Below, piece by piece: positions 40,614 through 49,710 of a stretch of 51,541 nucleotides of DNA. The number at the start of each line of letters is the position of its first letter. The first letter of the stretch is position 1. The position numbers and the translations under genes were made by a program. The notes below the pieces were generated by a model. The model saw only the letters and a program-made list of their open reading frames with translations. It had not been told where the DNA came from and did not search any database. This stretch comes from Corynebacterium sp. (GTDB lineage Bacteria > Actinomycetota > Actinomycetes > Mycobacteriales > Mycobacteriaceae), in the NCBI RefSeq assembly GCF_030538285.1, contig NZ_JAUNUG010000021.1, forward strand, positions 1 to 51,541, read 5' to 3'.

Positions 40614-41477
40614 ATGAACTCGTTGCACCTGGAATCCCTCCTCGCCATCGTCGACGAGGGCAGCTTCGAGGCCGCCGCGCACAGTCTCGGCATCACCCCC
40701 TCGGCCATCAGCCAGCGCATCAAAGCCCTGGAACGCGACACAGGCCGGGTGCTCGTGCGGCGTTCCACCCCGGCCACCGCCACTGAGGCCGGGGAGATCC
40801 TCGTCCAGGCGGCCCGCCGCATGCGCCTGCTCCAGGCGGAGACGGATGCCCGCCTGGAGGGGCGCCTGGGCCAAGTACCCTTGAGCATCGCGGTCAACGC
40901 CGATTCGCTGGCCACGTGGTTCACGCCGGTGATGTCGGATGTCGCGGACTTCGAGGGCGCCACCTTGCGGATCCGCATCGAGGACGAGGCCCGTACCCTC
41001 GCCCTCCTTCGCCGCGGGGATGTGCTCGGCGCCGTCACCCGTGAATCCCGCCCCGTCTCCGGGTGCGACACCATCCCGCTGGGTGTCGTGCGTTACCGCG
41101 CCGTCGCCACGCCGGAACTGGCCGCCGCCTACCCCGGCCCGGACTACTCGCGGATGCCCACGCTGCGCTATGGACCCGGTGATGCTCTGCAGGCAGCGGA
41201 CCTGGAGGAACGCCTGGGTGTGAATCAGCAACGCCCCCGGATGTCGGAAATTCCATCATCGGAGGCGTTGGCACGGGCGACGTTGCGCGGGTTGGGGTGG
41301 GGGCTGATGTCCGAGCTGCAGGCGGACATCCACTTACGCCGCGGGGATCTGGTCACCCTCGACGACAGTGTTGTCACCGTCGCGCTTTATTGGCAGCGCT
41401 GGCGCCTGGAGTCCGAGTTGCTGGAGCGCCTGACGGACTCGGTCGTCGCGGCCGCCCGCCAGCTCCCGGCGGTCTAA
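40614..41477 (+). CDS. lysG: LysR-type regulator LysG (ArgP family)
   Basis: 287 residues. The N-terminal HTH (HLESLLAIVDEGSFEAAAHSLGITPSAISQRIKALE) is followed by a LysR effector domain. In C. glutamicum LysG with basic amino acids activates lysE. TAAGAT is 7 nt before ATG 40614, so it is leaderless. The stop overlaps that of the GST gene by 4 bp (convergent). Confidence 0.94.
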   Translation: MNSLHLESLLAIVDEGSFEAAAHSLGITPSAISQRIKALERDTGRVLVRRSTPATATEAGEILVQAARRMRLLQAETDARLEGRLGQVPLSIAVNADSLATWFTPVMSDVADFEGATLRIRIEDEARTLALLRRGDVLGAVTRESRPVSGCDTIPLGVVRYRAVATPELAAAYPGPDYSRMPTLRYGPGDALQAADLEERLGVNQQRPRMSEIPSSEALARATLRGLGWGLMSELQADIHLRRGDLVTLDDSVVTVALYWQRWRLESELLERLTDSVVAAARQLPAV

Positions 41478-42553
41478 CCGAACAGCTCCACCTGGAAGGG
41501 CTCGGGGTTTTTCACTTCCTCGCCCGCAGGCACAGCGCCCGGGAGGGTGACACCCTCAGCGAAGGGCTGGCCACCGAGGGCCTCGCGGCCGTGCGGGGTG
41601 GCCAGGCCAGCCAGGTCCGGGCCCTGCGGCACGATCTGGGTGGGGTTGACCTCCTTGTGCACGATGAAATAGTGCTCCTTGATCTCCTGGAAGTCGGTGG
41701 TGTCGCCGAAGCCGGGGAGCTGGAAAAGCTCGCGGAGGTATCCCCACAAGGCGGGCAGCTCGGAGATCTTGTTGCGGGAGGTCTTGAAGTGGGAGTAGTA
41801 CACGGCGTCGTGACGCACCAGGGTGACGAACAGGAAGATATCCGCGAAGGTGATGTGCTCGCCGACGAGGTAGCGGCGCGTCGACAAGCGGTCCTCTAAG
41901 AAATCCATCGTCTCCCAGAACCGGACATACGCGTCATCGTAGGCGTCCTGGGAGCCGGCGAAACCGCAGCGGTAAACGCCGTTGTTGACCTCGGTGTAGA
42001 TGCGCTTGGCCAGCTCATCGATCTCCGCGCGGTGCTCTTCCGGATAGAGGTCCGGGGCGCCCTCGCGATGGAACTTGGTCCACTGGGTCTGGAAATCGCT
42101 CACGATCGAGGGGTAATCATTGCTGACCACCTTCTTCGACTCAACCTCCACGATGGCGGGCACGGTGATGCCGCGCGGGTAGTCGGGGAAGCGGTTGAAG
42201 TAGGCGTCCTGCAGGCGCGGAATTTCCAGCACCGGGTCGACCTCGCCGGGATCGAGATCGAAGGTCCAGGAGCGGCGGTCGTGGGTGGGACCGGCCAGGC
42301 CTAAGGAGATGACATCTTCGAGGCCGAGCAGGCGGCGGGTGATCACCGAGCGGTGCGCCCACGGGCAGGCGCGCGCAGCGACCAGCCGGTAGCGCCCGGC
42401 CTCGACGGGCCAATGCACGGTGTCATCGTCCTGCGGCGCCTTCTCGCTCACGTCGGCGGTGATGCGGTCCTCGATGTATGTCGCGTCGCGCACGAACTCC
42501 CCGTCGGGGGATGCGTTCTGCGCGTCGCCTGCCCAATCCTCATTTGCTGTCAT
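41474..42553 (-). CDS. Xi-class glutathione S-transferase-like / thiol-dependent reductase
   Basis: 359 residues. The thioredoxin-fold active site ACPWAHR and the C-terminal segments NNGVYRCGFAGSQDAYD and HITFADIFLFVTLVRHD define the ECM4/glutathionyl-hydroquinone-reductase (Xi) family. Corynebacteria use mycothiol instead of glutathione, so that thiol is a likely partner (inference). A longer form from 42598 is open, but TACTGT (42566-42561, minus) is exactly 7 nt before ATG 42553, which I prefer. Confidence 0.9.
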   Translation of the reverse strand: MTANEDWAGDAQNASPDGEFVRDATYIEDRITADVSEKAPQDDDTVHWPVEAGRYRLVAARACPWAHRSVITRRLLGLEDVISLGLAGPTHDRRSWTFDLDPGEVDPVLEIPRLQDAYFNRFPDYPRGITVPAIVEVESKKVVSNDYPSIVSDFQTQWTKFHREGAPDLYPEEHRAEIDELAKRIYTEVNNGVYRCGFAGSQDAYDDAYVRFWETMDFLEDRLSTRRYLVGEHITFADIFLFVTLVRHDAVYYSHFKTSRNKISELPALWGYLRELFQLPGFGDTTDFQEIKEHYFIVHKEVNPTQIVPQGPDLAGLATPHGREALGGQPFAEGVTLPGAVPAGEEVKNPEPFQVELFG

Positions 42554-42620
42554 ATCAACAACAGTAGTGTTCGAACCCGCTGCCGTCAATGTCGCCACCC
42601 CCTGCTACGGTGACGACGCA

Positions 42621-43325
42621 ATGAAACGAGTGGTTGCAGTACTGGTAGCAGGCATCGTCGCCGTCATCGGCGCCGCCCTGCTTATCGACGTCCCCTCGTC
42701 CCCGACATCCCCACCGCCAGTCACCGAAGTCATCACGACGACGGTCGTGGAGACGACCGTCGCGGAACCTTCCCTGCTGGACTCATTGGAGGTGAAGGGG
42801 CGGGCGTCGAGAAGCGACTATGACCGGGCCGAGTTCGGCCAGGCCTGGAGCGATGACGTGCGCGTCGACGGCGGCCGCAACGGCTGCGACACCCGCAACG
42901 ACATCCTCCGCCGCGACCTCACAGACCCGGTCATCCGGCCCGGCACACACGGTTGCCTCGTCGAATCCGGCACCCTCCACGACCCTTATTCCGGGGAGAT
43001 CCTCGAATTCGTTCGCGGGGAACGCAGCGCTGAGGTCCAGATCGACCACATCGTTGCGCTTGCCGACGCCTGGCAGAAAGGCGCCCAAGCCTGGGACGAG
43101 GACACCCGCCGGGACTTCGCCAACGACCCGCTCAACCTCCTGGCCGTCGACGGCTCCCTCAACCAGCAGAAGGGTGCCGGTGACGCCGCCACCTGGCTGC
43201 CTCCCAACAAGGCCTTCCGCTGCGACTACGCCACCCGCATCGTTGAGGTGAAAGTCACCTACGGGCTGTGGGTCACTGCAGCCGAACGTGACGCGCTGGC
43301 GCGCGAACTCATGCGCTGCCCGTGA
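42621..43325 (+). CDS. Secreted HNH-family nuclease (DUF1524-like)
   Basis: 234 residues. The N-terminal MKRVVAVLVAGIVAVIGAALL is a signal peptide or anchor, then a Thr/Val/Pro-rich linker. The nuclease core contains VQIDHIVALADAWQKGA and the Asn-containing segment LNLLAVDGSLNQQKG; Cys pairs (GCDTRND...HGCLVES, FRCDY...LMRCP) fit a secreted disulfide-bonded protein. Related proteins are common outside cells in actinobacteria. TACGGT lies 9 nt before ATG 42621. Exact and near 13-mer copies lie at 42803 and 42680, the former with a rare AGA codon. Confidence 0.86.
   Translation: MKRVVAVLVAGIVAVIGAALLIDVPSSPTSPPPVTEVITTTVVETTVAEPSLLDSLEVKGRASRSDYDRAEFGQAWSDDVRVDGGRNGCDTRNDILRRDLTDPVIRPGTHGCLVESGTLHDPYSGEILEFVRGERSAEVQIDHIVALADAWQKGAQAWDEDTRRDFANDPLNLLAVDGSLNQQKGAGDAATWLPPNKAFRCDYATRIVEVKVTYGLWVTAAERDALARELMRCP
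42803..42815 (-). repeat. Interspersed 13-mer, copy 13 (N=C)
   Basis: In the HNH nuclease gene; reads Ala-Ser-Arg-Ser with a rare AGA codon. Confidence 0.75.
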
Positions 43326-43388
43326 TTACCCGGCGGCTCGCCGTTTCAAACACCGAGCACCGGGGGTGATCTGACTTACTCTGGCACC

Positions 43389-44300
43389 ATGACCGACAAG
43401 AACCTCAACCCCGACCGCGCGGGTTCGTACGACGCCGACGGCCTCGACGTGCCCACCTACAACAAGGACACCCCCGCCACCGACCCGGCGCCCCGCTCCT
43501 CGGGGTCCGGTTCCACGCCACTGAGCAAGGCCGAGCCCGCCGGCACCCCGGAGCCGACCACCCAGTTCTCCCAGACCTCCGGTGGACTCTTCGACCGCAG
43601 TGGCCGCGCCGCCCCGCAGGAAATCAAGCCCGCCGAGCCGACCTACGCCGACGAGGACTTCGCCCCCACCGGCTCCCACGAGACGGTCGCCTACGACCGC
43701 CCCGCAGAACCGGTCCCGGTGGCAGCGCCGGTGGATTACGAGACCTCCACCGCCGTCACGGAGGAGCCGCTCACCCCCGATTACCGCCGCGGCACCATGG
43801 ACTTCGGCCTGCTCATCATCCGCCTGCTGCTCGGCGCCTGGCTCATCCTCGAGGCCGTGGGCACCTTCTTCCGCCTCGGCGGCAACCCCGGCCTGTCCGG
43901 CCTGGAGACCGAATACGCCAACTATCTCGCCCCGGGCGGCCTGGCCATTATCGTCCCCTCGCTGCAGCTGGCGGCCGGCGTGTTCCTGGTGCTCGGCCTG
44001 ATTACGCCGCTGTTTGCGATGGTGGCCACCATCGTCACCTCTTTTACCGCCCTGCATGAACTGACCACCTCCGGCGCCGGTGCCAACATCTTCGCCTGGC
44101 CGGAGACGGTGTGGCTCTCGCTGGTGCTCCTGGGTATTTCCCTGGCGCTGCAGTTCACCGGTCCGGGCCTGGTCTCCCTGGACTTCGGCCGCAGCTGGGC
44201 CCGCCGCCCGCTGGTCAGCTCCTGGATCTTCATCCTGCTGGCTATCGCTGGTGCCGTCGCCCTGTGGTGGTTCGGCGCGGGAGTTAACCCGCTGGCTTAA
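43389..44300 (+). CDS. DoxX-family membrane protein with disordered N-terminal region
   Basis: 303 residues. The first approximately 130 are polar, Pro/Thr/Glu-rich and probably disordered in the cytoplasm. Then four helices follow: MDFGLLIIRLLLGAWLILEA (DoxX start), GGLAIIVPSLQLAAGVFLVL, LFAMVATIVTSFTALHEL and a C-terminal pair. DoxX proteins take part in redox/sulfur defence in mycobacteria; a role here is not established. TACTCT is 6 nt before ATG 43389. A terminator follows at 44317. Confidence 0.88.
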   Translation: MTDKNLNPDRAGSYDADGLDVPTYNKDTPATDPAPRSSGSGSTPLSKAEPAGTPEPTTQFSQTSGGLFDRSGRAAPQEIKPAEPTYADEDFAPTGSHETVAYDRPAEPVPVAAPVDYETSTAVTEEPLTPDYRRGTMDFGLLIIRLLLGAWLILEAVGTFFRLGGNPGLSGLETEYANYLAPGGLAIIVPSLQLAAGVFLVLGLITPLFAMVATIVTSFTALHELTTSGAGANIFAWPETVWLSLVLLGISLALQFTGPGLVSLDFGRSWARRPLVSSWIFILLAIAGAVALWWFGAGVNPLA

Positions 44301-44316
44301 AGCTCTGGCTTCGTCA

Positions 44317-44347
44317 GGCCCCGCTGTCAACAGTGGCGGGGCCTTTC
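44317..44347 (+). terminator. Rho-independent terminator after the DoxX gene
   Basis: GGCCCCGC and GCGGGGCC arms (44317-44343) with a short inner pairing TGT/ACA, followed by TTTCG. It lies 16 nt past the stop and also faces the minus-strand glycosyltransferase stop 97 bp away. Confidence 0.8.
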
Positions 44348-44439
44348 GCCTGCCTGGGGTTAGGTGACGTGTCGATCGCCCGGTGTTTGGGCATTTTTGC
44401 TGTGCACATGCATGGCCGATATGCCCATTTGCAGGGGGT

Positions 44440-45681
44440 TTAGCGTGGCACCCGCCGCAGCGCCACCGCCCACGCCACCATCACCGCACCCGCCAGCCAC
44501 ACGAAGTCCGAGACCAGCAGCTTCTGCCAGAAATCCAGCGCATGGATGTCGATGGAGTCCCCGTACCACCACTTCGGCGGCTGGGTAATCACCAGCGCAG
44601 TCCAAGTGAACACCAGCGAGCCCAGCACTACGGGCCCGCCGAGCACCGTCAGGCAGCGCCACGCCAGGACGGGCAGCAGCAGGGTGAGCCAGATCCAGTG
44701 GTGGGACCAGGAGACGGGGGAAATCAGGAGCATGATGAGGGCGTTGACTAAGGCGGCGTCGATAAGCATGTTGCGGCGCATCAGCGCCACCATGAACCAC
44801 CCACCCAGCACGATGACCAGCAGCGACAACCCCAACCACAGACCGTTGACCAGGCCGGAATGTGCGTCGAGTTCCGCGCCGGAGGTGAACCAGCGCATGA
44901 TCATGCCCTTGAGGGAGCTGTTGGACTGGTAGACGGTGTTGACCCCGAACTCGGAACTCGAGCCCATGTCCAGCAACACCGAGGTGTAGAACTCTCTGGT
45001 GGCATCCCAACGGAACAGCGCCGCTACACCGGTCGCCAGTAGGGCGGACACCCCGGCGACGAGGATCGCCCGGAAATCTCGGCGCAGCAGGAAGTACAGC
45101 AGCATCGCCAGGGGAGTGAGCTTGATCGCCGCCGCCAGCCCGATGAGCCAGCCCTGCGGAAACCGGCGTTTGCGGGGCACCAGATCCAGCACCACCAGCG
45201 CCATGAGCACGATGTTGAGCTGGGCGAACCCGGAGTTCAGCCACACCGGCTCGATAAGCAGCACCACCGGCCATACCGCGGCGGTCAGCGCCGCCAGCGA
45301 CCAGCCCCGGAGGCGGGTGGCGGCCCGCAGCACGAACCACAGGCACAGCAAAACCAGCCCGGCGGACAACATGATCATGAGGTCACCGGCGAGATCATCA
45401 TCCGCCGCGGTGAACGGCAGCATCACCAGCGCGCCGAAGGGCGGGTAGATGAAGGGCAGGGCCAGGTCCCCGGCGTACATGGGCACCGAGTACATCTCGC
45501 CGCCGTCGCGGAAGGCGCGCACTCCCTGCAGGTAGATGATCATGTCGACAGGGAAGTCGGTGAGCATCATCTGGCGCCCGACAACGCCGAAACCCGCGAC
45601 CATCCCCAAAGCTGCCATGATTTTCAGCAGCGTATCGAGGGGGAGGGTCGCGGGCTTCGAAAGATCAGTCACCCGGCTCAT
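44440..45681 (-). CDS. GT-C membrane glycosyltransferase (GT87/DUF2029, mannosyltransferase-like)
   Basis: 413 residues with about ten helices. The periplasmic loop FRDGGEMYSVPMYAGDLALPFIYPPFGAL (split here by a conserved Tyr-Pro-Pro) is typical of GT87 polyprenyl-phosphomannose-dependent alpha-mannosyltransferases. These build lipoarabinomannan in Corynebacteriales; which linkage is unknown. SPVSWSHHWIW near the C-terminus is another family motif. ATG 45681 is one base from the ilvD stop; TAGCAT 7 nt before GTG 45672 offers a leaderless alternative. Sequence further upstream in frame belongs to ilvD. Confidence 0.82.
   Translation of the reverse strand: MSRVTDLSKPATLPLDTLLKIMAALGMVAGFGVVGRQMMLTDFPVDMIIYLQGVRAFRDGGEMYSVPMYAGDLALPFIYPPFGALVMLPFTAADDDLAGDLMIMLSAGLVLLCLWFVLRAATRLRGWSLAALTAAVWPVVLLIEPVWLNSGFAQLNIVLMALVVLDLVPRKRRFPQGWLIGLAAAIKLTPLAMLLYFLLRRDFRAILVAGVSALLATGVAALFRWDATREFYTSVLLDMGSSSEFGVNTVYQSNSSLKGMIMRWFTSGAELDAHSGLVNGLWLGLSLLVIVLGGWFMVALMRRNMLIDAALVNALIMLLISPVSWSHHWIWLTLLLPVLAWRCLTVLGGPVVLGSLVFTWTALVITQPPKWWYGDSIDIHALDFWQKLLVSDFVWLAGAVMVAWAVALRRVPR
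44755..44767 (-). repeat. Interspersed 13-mer, copy 14 (N=A)
   Basis: In the minus-strand GT87 gene; reads Leu-Ile-Asp-Ala. Confidence 0.75.
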
Positions 45682-45682
45682 G

Positions 45683-47521
45683 CTAGTCGACCTGGCGCAC
45701 GGCTCCCTTATCAGCGGAGGTGGCCATGGAGGCGTAGGCCCGCAGGGCCTTGGAGACGTAGCGCTCACGCTGGGCGGTCCACGGCTTGTCCGCAGCCTCC
45801 ATTGCTTCTCGACGCCGCGCGATCTCCTCATCCGGCACATCCAGCGAGAGGCGGCGGGTGTGGACGTCGATGGTGATCGGGTCACCGTTTTCGATCAGCC
45901 CGATGAGACCACCGTGGGCGGCCTCAGGCGAGATGTGGCCGATGGACAGGCCCGAGGTGCCGCCGGAGAAGCGACCGTCGGTGATCAGGGCGCACTTCTT
46001 GCCCAGGCCGGCACCCTTGAGGAAGGACGTGGGGTGCAGCATTTCCTGCATGCCGGGGCCGCCGGAGGGGCCCTCGTAGCGGATGACCACGACCTCGCCG
46101 GCCTGGACCTCGCGCTTGAGGATGATGGACACAGCCTCCTCCTGGCTGTCGACCACGCGGGCCGGGCCGGTGAAGGTCCACAGCTCCTCCTCGACGCCGG
46201 CGGTCTTGAGCACGGAGCCATCCGGGGCGAGGTTGCCGCGTAGGACCACCAGGCCGCCGTCGGCGGAGTGGGCGTGCTCCACATCGTGGATGCAGCCGTT
46301 GACCTGGTCGGTGTCCAGCGAATCCCAGCGGTTGTCGGTGGAGAAAGGCTCGGTGGTGCGCACGCCACCCGGGGCGGCGTGGAAGAGCTCGACTGCCTCG
46401 TCGATGGCCTGGCCACCACGGATGTCCCAGTCGTCGAGCCACTCACCGATGGTGGGGTAGACCACGGAGTGGACGTCCTCGTTGAGCAGGTTCGCGCGGC
46501 GCAGCTCACCGAGGATGGCGGGGATGCCGCCGGCGCGGTGGACGTCCTCGATGTGGTAGATGCCGTTGGGGGCGACCTTGGAGAGGCACGGCACGCGGTG
46601 TGAGATCTCCTCGATGTCGGCGAGGGTGAAGTCGATCTCGCCCTCCTGCGCGGCGGCCAGGGTGTGCAGGATGGTGTTGGTGGAACCACCCATGGCCATG
46701 TCCAGCGCCATGGCGTTGCGGAAGGCGTCCTTGGTGGCCACGTTGCGCGGCAGGACGGACTCGTCCTCCTCGCCGTAGTAACGGCGGCACAGCTCCACTA
46801 TGGTCTCGCCGGCCTGCTCGAAGAGGCGGCGGCGGGCGGAGTGGGTGGCCAGGGTGGTGCCGTTGCCCGGCAGGGACAGACCCAGGGCCTCGGTAAGGCA
46901 GTTCATGGAGTTGGCGGTGAACATGCCGGAGCAGGAACCACAGGTCGGGCAGGCGGATTCCTCGATCTGGGCCAGGCCCTCGTCGGAGACGTTCTCATCG
47001 GCCGAGGCGGCGATGGCGGTGATGAGGTCGGTCGGGGTCTGGGCGATACCATCGACAACCACGGCCTTACCGGCCTCCATCGGACCACCGGAGACGAACA
47101 CGGCGGGGATGTTGAGGCGCAGGGCGGCGTTGAGCATGCCCGGGGTGATCTTGTCGCAGTTGGAGATGCACACCATGGCATCCGCGGTATGTGCGTTGAC
47201 CATGTACTCGACGGAATCGGCGATGATCTCACGCGAAGGCAGCGAGTAGAGCATGCCGCCGTGGCCCATGGCGATGCCGTCGTCGACGGCGATGGTGTGG
47301 AACTCCTTCGGCACGCCACCGGCGGCGCGGACAGCATCGGCCACGATGTCGCCGACGTTCTTCAGGTGCACGTGCCCCGGGACGAACTGGGTATAAGAGT
47401 TGACGATCGCCACAATTGGCTTTCCGAACTCGTTTTCCTTGGTGCCGGTGGCACGCCACAGGGCGCGGGCGCCGGCGGCGTTGCGTCCGACGGTGGTGAC
47501 TTTGGATCGAAGCGGGAACAC
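45683..47521 (-). CDS. ilvD: Dihydroxy-acid dehydratase IlvD
   Basis: 612 residues, almost the same as in C. glutamicum. Dehydrates 2,3-dihydroxy acids to 2-keto acids for isoleucine, valine and pantothenate synthesis. Fe-S cysteines lie in [15 protein letters not shown] and [25 protein letters not shown] 7 nt upstream supports GTG 47521, which abuts the PH-protein stop. It works with ilvB beyond mscCG in the same pathway. The 13-mer copy at 45804-45816 reads as Arg-Arg-Glu with a CGA codon. Confidence 0.96.
   Translation of the reverse strand: MFPLRSKVTTVGRNAAGARALWRATGTKENEFGKPIVAIVNSYTQFVPGHVHLKNVGDIVADAVRAAGGVPKEFHTIAVDDGIAMGHGGMLYSLPSREIIADSVEYMVNAHTADAMVCISNCDKITPGMLNAALRLNIPAVFVSGGPMEAGKAVVVDGIAQTPTDLITAIAASADENVSDEGLAQIEESACPTCGSCSGMFTANSMNCLTEALGLSLPGNGTTLATHSARRRLFEQAGETIVELCRRYYGEEDESVLPRNVATKDAFRNAMALDMAMGGSTNTILHTLAAAQEGEIDFTLADIEEISHRVPCLSKVAPNGIYHIEDVHRAGGIPAILGELRRANLLNEDVHSVVYPTIGEWLDDWDIRGGQAIDEAVELFHAAPGGVRTTEPFSTDNRWDSLDTDQVNGCIHDVEHAHSADGGLVVLRGNLAPDGSVLKTAGVEEELWTFTGPARVVDSQEEAVSIILKREVQAGEVVVIRYEGPSGGPGMQEMLHPTSFLKGAGLGKKCALITDGRFSGGTSGLSIGHISPEAAHGGLIGLIENGDPITIDVHTRRLSLDVPDEEIARRREAMEAADKPWTAQRERYVSKALRAYASMATSADKGAVRQVD
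45804..45816 (+). repeat. Interspersed 13-mer, copy 15 (N=C)
   Basis: In minus-strand ilvD; reads Arg-Arg-Glu-Ala using CGT, CGA and GCA codons. Confidence 0.75.
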
Positions 47522-48028
47522 CTACTGCTCCTTCGGGTTGTCGGGGGTGGTCTGCTGTTCAGCCTGGTACGCAGCGTACTCCTCCTGCGTCATGAGAACC
47601 TGGCGGCCGTCGCGGTAGACGACAGTCACCTTCTCATCGGCGGCTTCCTGCGCGGCGGTGAGCACATCGGGGATGCGTCCGTGCGAGGCCTCCGCCAGCT
47701 GCGGCAGCGAGTTGAAGGTCACGCCGGGCATGACGTGCTCCTTCCCGTCGGTGGTGGTCAGCAGGGCGCGGGCCCCTTTGAAGCCGACACCGGCGACGTC
47801 CTCCCAGGCGGTGGTCTGCCCGCCGCGGAAGGCGTAGGTGATGTCCACACCACGCTCGCCGACCTCGGTGCGCGCCCGCAGCACCCACCAGATGAAGGCC
47901 GCCGGGATGAGCAGCAGCCAACCCAGGTACAGCGGGGCGGAGGGGATGACCAGCAGCGCGACGGCGATGATCAGCGCCGCCGCGAAGAGATTAGCCCGCT
48001 CGGGACGGAACTCCAGGGATGAACTCAT
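47522..48028 (-). CDS. PH-domain membrane protein
   Basis: 168 residues. SLEFRPERANLFAAALIIAV starts a two-helix hairpin, followed by a bacterial PH-like domain (VGERGVDITYAF...TAWEDVAGVGF) and a Gln/Glu-rich tail. Function unknown; the same gene sits between ilvD and yggB in C. glutamicum as far as I recall. TAGCAT (48041-48036, minus) is 7 nt before ATG 48028, preferred over GTG/ATG at 48037. Confidence 0.8.
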   Translation of the reverse strand: MSSSLEFRPERANLFAAALIIAVALLVIPSAPLYLGWLLLIPAAFIWWVLRARTEVGERGVDITYAFRGGQTTAWEDVAGVGFKGARALLTTTDGKEHVMPGVTFNSLPQLAEASHGRIPDVLTAAQEAADEKVTVVYRDGRQVLMTQEEYAAYQAEQQTTPDNPKEQ

Positions 48029-48038
48029 GGCGACCATG

Positions 48039-49535
48039 CTAGTTGAGGGGCTGCGTCGGCTCGGAGTTCGGGGTGTTCGGGGTGACCTGTGTTTCCGTGG
48101 CCTCCGGCACCTGCGTATCGACGCCCGGTTCCTCGGTCGGGGAGCTCGCCGTCGGCGCCGGAGGTACTGGTTGCAGCTGGGTCGGGGTGGGGGTGGGGGT
48201 GGCGGTGGGTTCCGTCCAGGTGGGTTCCGGCACCGGCTCTACCGTGGGTTCTGCGGTCTGGGTGGTTTCCGGGGCGGGGGTGCGCGGGGCCAGCACACCG
48301 GAGGGGCCGTCCTCGCCGGCATCAACGGTGAGCGTCTTGAGTACTAACAGCACGAACAACGCGCTGAACAGGTACATCGTGGAGGGGCGCACGCGGCCGC
48401 CGACCGAAGCCAGGCGCTTCCACTTCGACGTCGGCGAGTCGCTACGAAAGACCCCACCGGCCGGGGTCTCATCGTCGACGGTGTCCTCCGGCTCATCGCC
48501 CTGGGCGCCGCGCTCGACGACCGCTGGGTCCCGTCCTTCCTCATCGGCGAAGCCGACCGGGACCTCCATCTGTTGATCTCCGGCGGAATCATGGGGCGAG
48601 GAGACGGGGATGTCGATAAGCGGGACGTTGCTCAGAGCCGCGGTAGTGACGGTATCGACGCGGTCCTTGACGTCGCCGGTGATGGTGGTCGCCGAGCCGT
48701 ACTCGTTCCAGAATTCATCGAGGATCTCGGTGCGGATCGCGCGCTCGACGAACCAGTGCATGCCCGCCTGGACCTGGATCATGAAACGCATGTCCACCGT
48801 CCACGGCATGCCCACGGTGGCCGGCGGGTTGATGTTCACCGCCGGGTGGACGTCGAGTTCGCCGATGAGCTCCTTGGTTACTTCGGGGCGTCGCAAAGCA
48901 CGCCGCGTGGCGGCCTCCGCCCGATCAATCGCATCCTGCGTGTTGTCCGAACCCAGCAGCGGCACCGGGATGACAACCACGGCACGCGACCAGTAGTTGG
49001 AGGAGTTGATGCACACCCGTGCCGTGGAGTTCGGGATGATCACCGTCTCCTGCGCCAGGGTACGAATGCGCGTGGAACGCATGGTCACCTGAATGACCGT
49101 GCCCTCCACTGAGATCCCGTTGCCCTCGAAACGCACCCAGTCACCGACACCGAACTGCTTTTCCGTGAGGATGAAAAAGCCCGCCAGGAAATCCGCGATG
49201 ATCGACTGCGCACCGAAACCGATCGCCGCCGAGACCACCGTCGCCGGGATCGCCGCCCCCGCCAACGAGAAGCCCATCACCTGCAGGAAAAACACCAGGA
49301 GCAGGAAGAACGCGATCATCTGGAAAACATAGACGGACACGCCCGCCAGGGCCAGGCGGGTCTTCGACTCATCCGCATCCGTCGTCTCCTCCACACCGCG
49401 GGCCAACCACCGCTGCGCGAAACGGCCCACGCGGGGGACAAGTAGCGCGAGCACCAGAAGGAGGGCCAGGGACAGACCCACGTCGGCTATCCAATGCCAG
49501 GCGCGGATGAGAAGGTACGAGATGAAGTCGAGCAT
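48039..49535 (-). CDS. mscCG: Mechanosensitive channel of MscS type, MscCG/YggB-like glutamate exporter
   Basis: 498 residues. Three N-terminal helices and the MscS pore/beta domain (AIGFGAQSIIADFLAGFFILTEKQFGVGDWV) match C. glutamicum YggB, which gates glutamate efflux on membrane tension. After the MscS body (about 300) comes a corynebacterial extension: a charged linker, a fourth helix (TMYLFSALFVLLVLKTL) and a Pro/Thr/Glu-rich tail of about 110 residues placed outside the membrane. TATCGT (49548-49543, minus) is 7 nt before ATG 49535. Position next to ilvB supports orthology. Confidence 0.92.
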   Translation of the reverse strand: MLDFISYLLIRAWHWIADVGLSLALLLVLALLVPRVGRFAQRWLARGVEETTDADESKTRLALAGVSVYVFQMIAFFLLLVFFLQVMGFSLAGAAIPATVVSAAIGFGAQSIIADFLAGFFILTEKQFGVGDWVRFEGNGISVEGTVIQVTMRSTRIRTLAQETVIIPNSTARVCINSSNYWSRAVVVIPVPLLGSDNTQDAIDRAEAATRRALRRPEVTKELIGELDVHPAVNINPPATVGMPWTVDMRFMIQVQAGMHWFVERAIRTEILDEFWNEYGSATTITGDVKDRVDTVTTAALSNVPLIDIPVSSPHDSAGDQQMEVPVGFADEEGRDPAVVERGAQGDEPEDTVDDETPAGGVFRSDSPTSKWKRLASVGGRVRPSTMYLFSALFVLLVLKTLTVDAGEDGPSGVLAPRTPAPETTQTAEPTVEPVPEPTWTEPTATPTPTPTQLQPVPPAPTASSPTEEPGVDTQVPEATETQVTPNTPNSEPTQPLN

Positions 49536-49570
49536 GCCGACCACGATACGACTAACCCGGAACCTGTGTG

Positions 49571-49576
49571 TATGAT
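49571..49576 (+). promoter_or_regulatory. -10 box of the ilvB leader transcript
   Basis: TATGAT, ending 7 nt before the ATG of the leader peptide, so the transcript starts at or beside that ATG. The -35 region (about 49547) is weak. Confidence 0.65.
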
Positions 49577-49583
49577 GATCGGC

Positions 49584-49631
49584 ATGATCAACATTCGACT
49601 CGTGGTAGTAGCTGCGCGGCGCCTGCCGTAA
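49584..49631 (+). CDS. ilvB leader peptide (attenuation)
   Basis: 15 residues, MINIRLVVVAARRLP, ending in TAA. It contains Ile-x-Ile, Leu and three consecutive Val codons (GTG GTA GTA), so ribosomes would stall when branched-chain aminoacyl-tRNAs are short. It is nearly the same as the known C. glutamicum ilvBNC leader. Two in-frame ATGs at 49572 and 49575 lie within the -10 and are unlikely starts. Confidence 0.85.
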   Translation: MINIRLVVVAARRLP

Positions 49632-49652
49632 ACGACGCTACTTTCTAGTCGT
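49632..49652 (+). promoter_or_regulatory. Short leader hairpin (pause or antiterminator part) before ilvB
   Basis: ACGAC (49632-49636) and GTCGT (49648-49652) can pair directly after the leader-peptide stop. This is the expected place for a pause or alternative structure of an attenuator. Confidence 0.45.
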
Positions 49653-49660
49653 CTCGACAA

Positions 49661-49710
49661 GCGCCCTCGACAGCACCCACCATCAGTGCCTGTGCGGGGG
49701 CTTTGTCATT
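49661..49710 (+). terminator. ilvB attenuator terminator
   Basis: GCGCCC...CAGCAC (49661-49676) pairs with GTGCCTG...GGGGGC (49686-49701), with a bulge, followed by TTTGTCATTT. Placed between leader peptide and ilvB, it fits conditional termination. Confidence 0.75.

Noticed and set aside
42554-42598. Longer N-terminus for the GST from 42598
   Set aside because: It would include the TACTGT -10 in coding sequence and adds residues unlike the family; ATG 42553 has the regular 7-nt spacing.
45682-45885. N-terminal extension of the GT87 glycosyltransferase into ilvD
   Set aside because: It is antisense-free shadow of ilvD in another frame; the hydrophobic protein begins after 45681.
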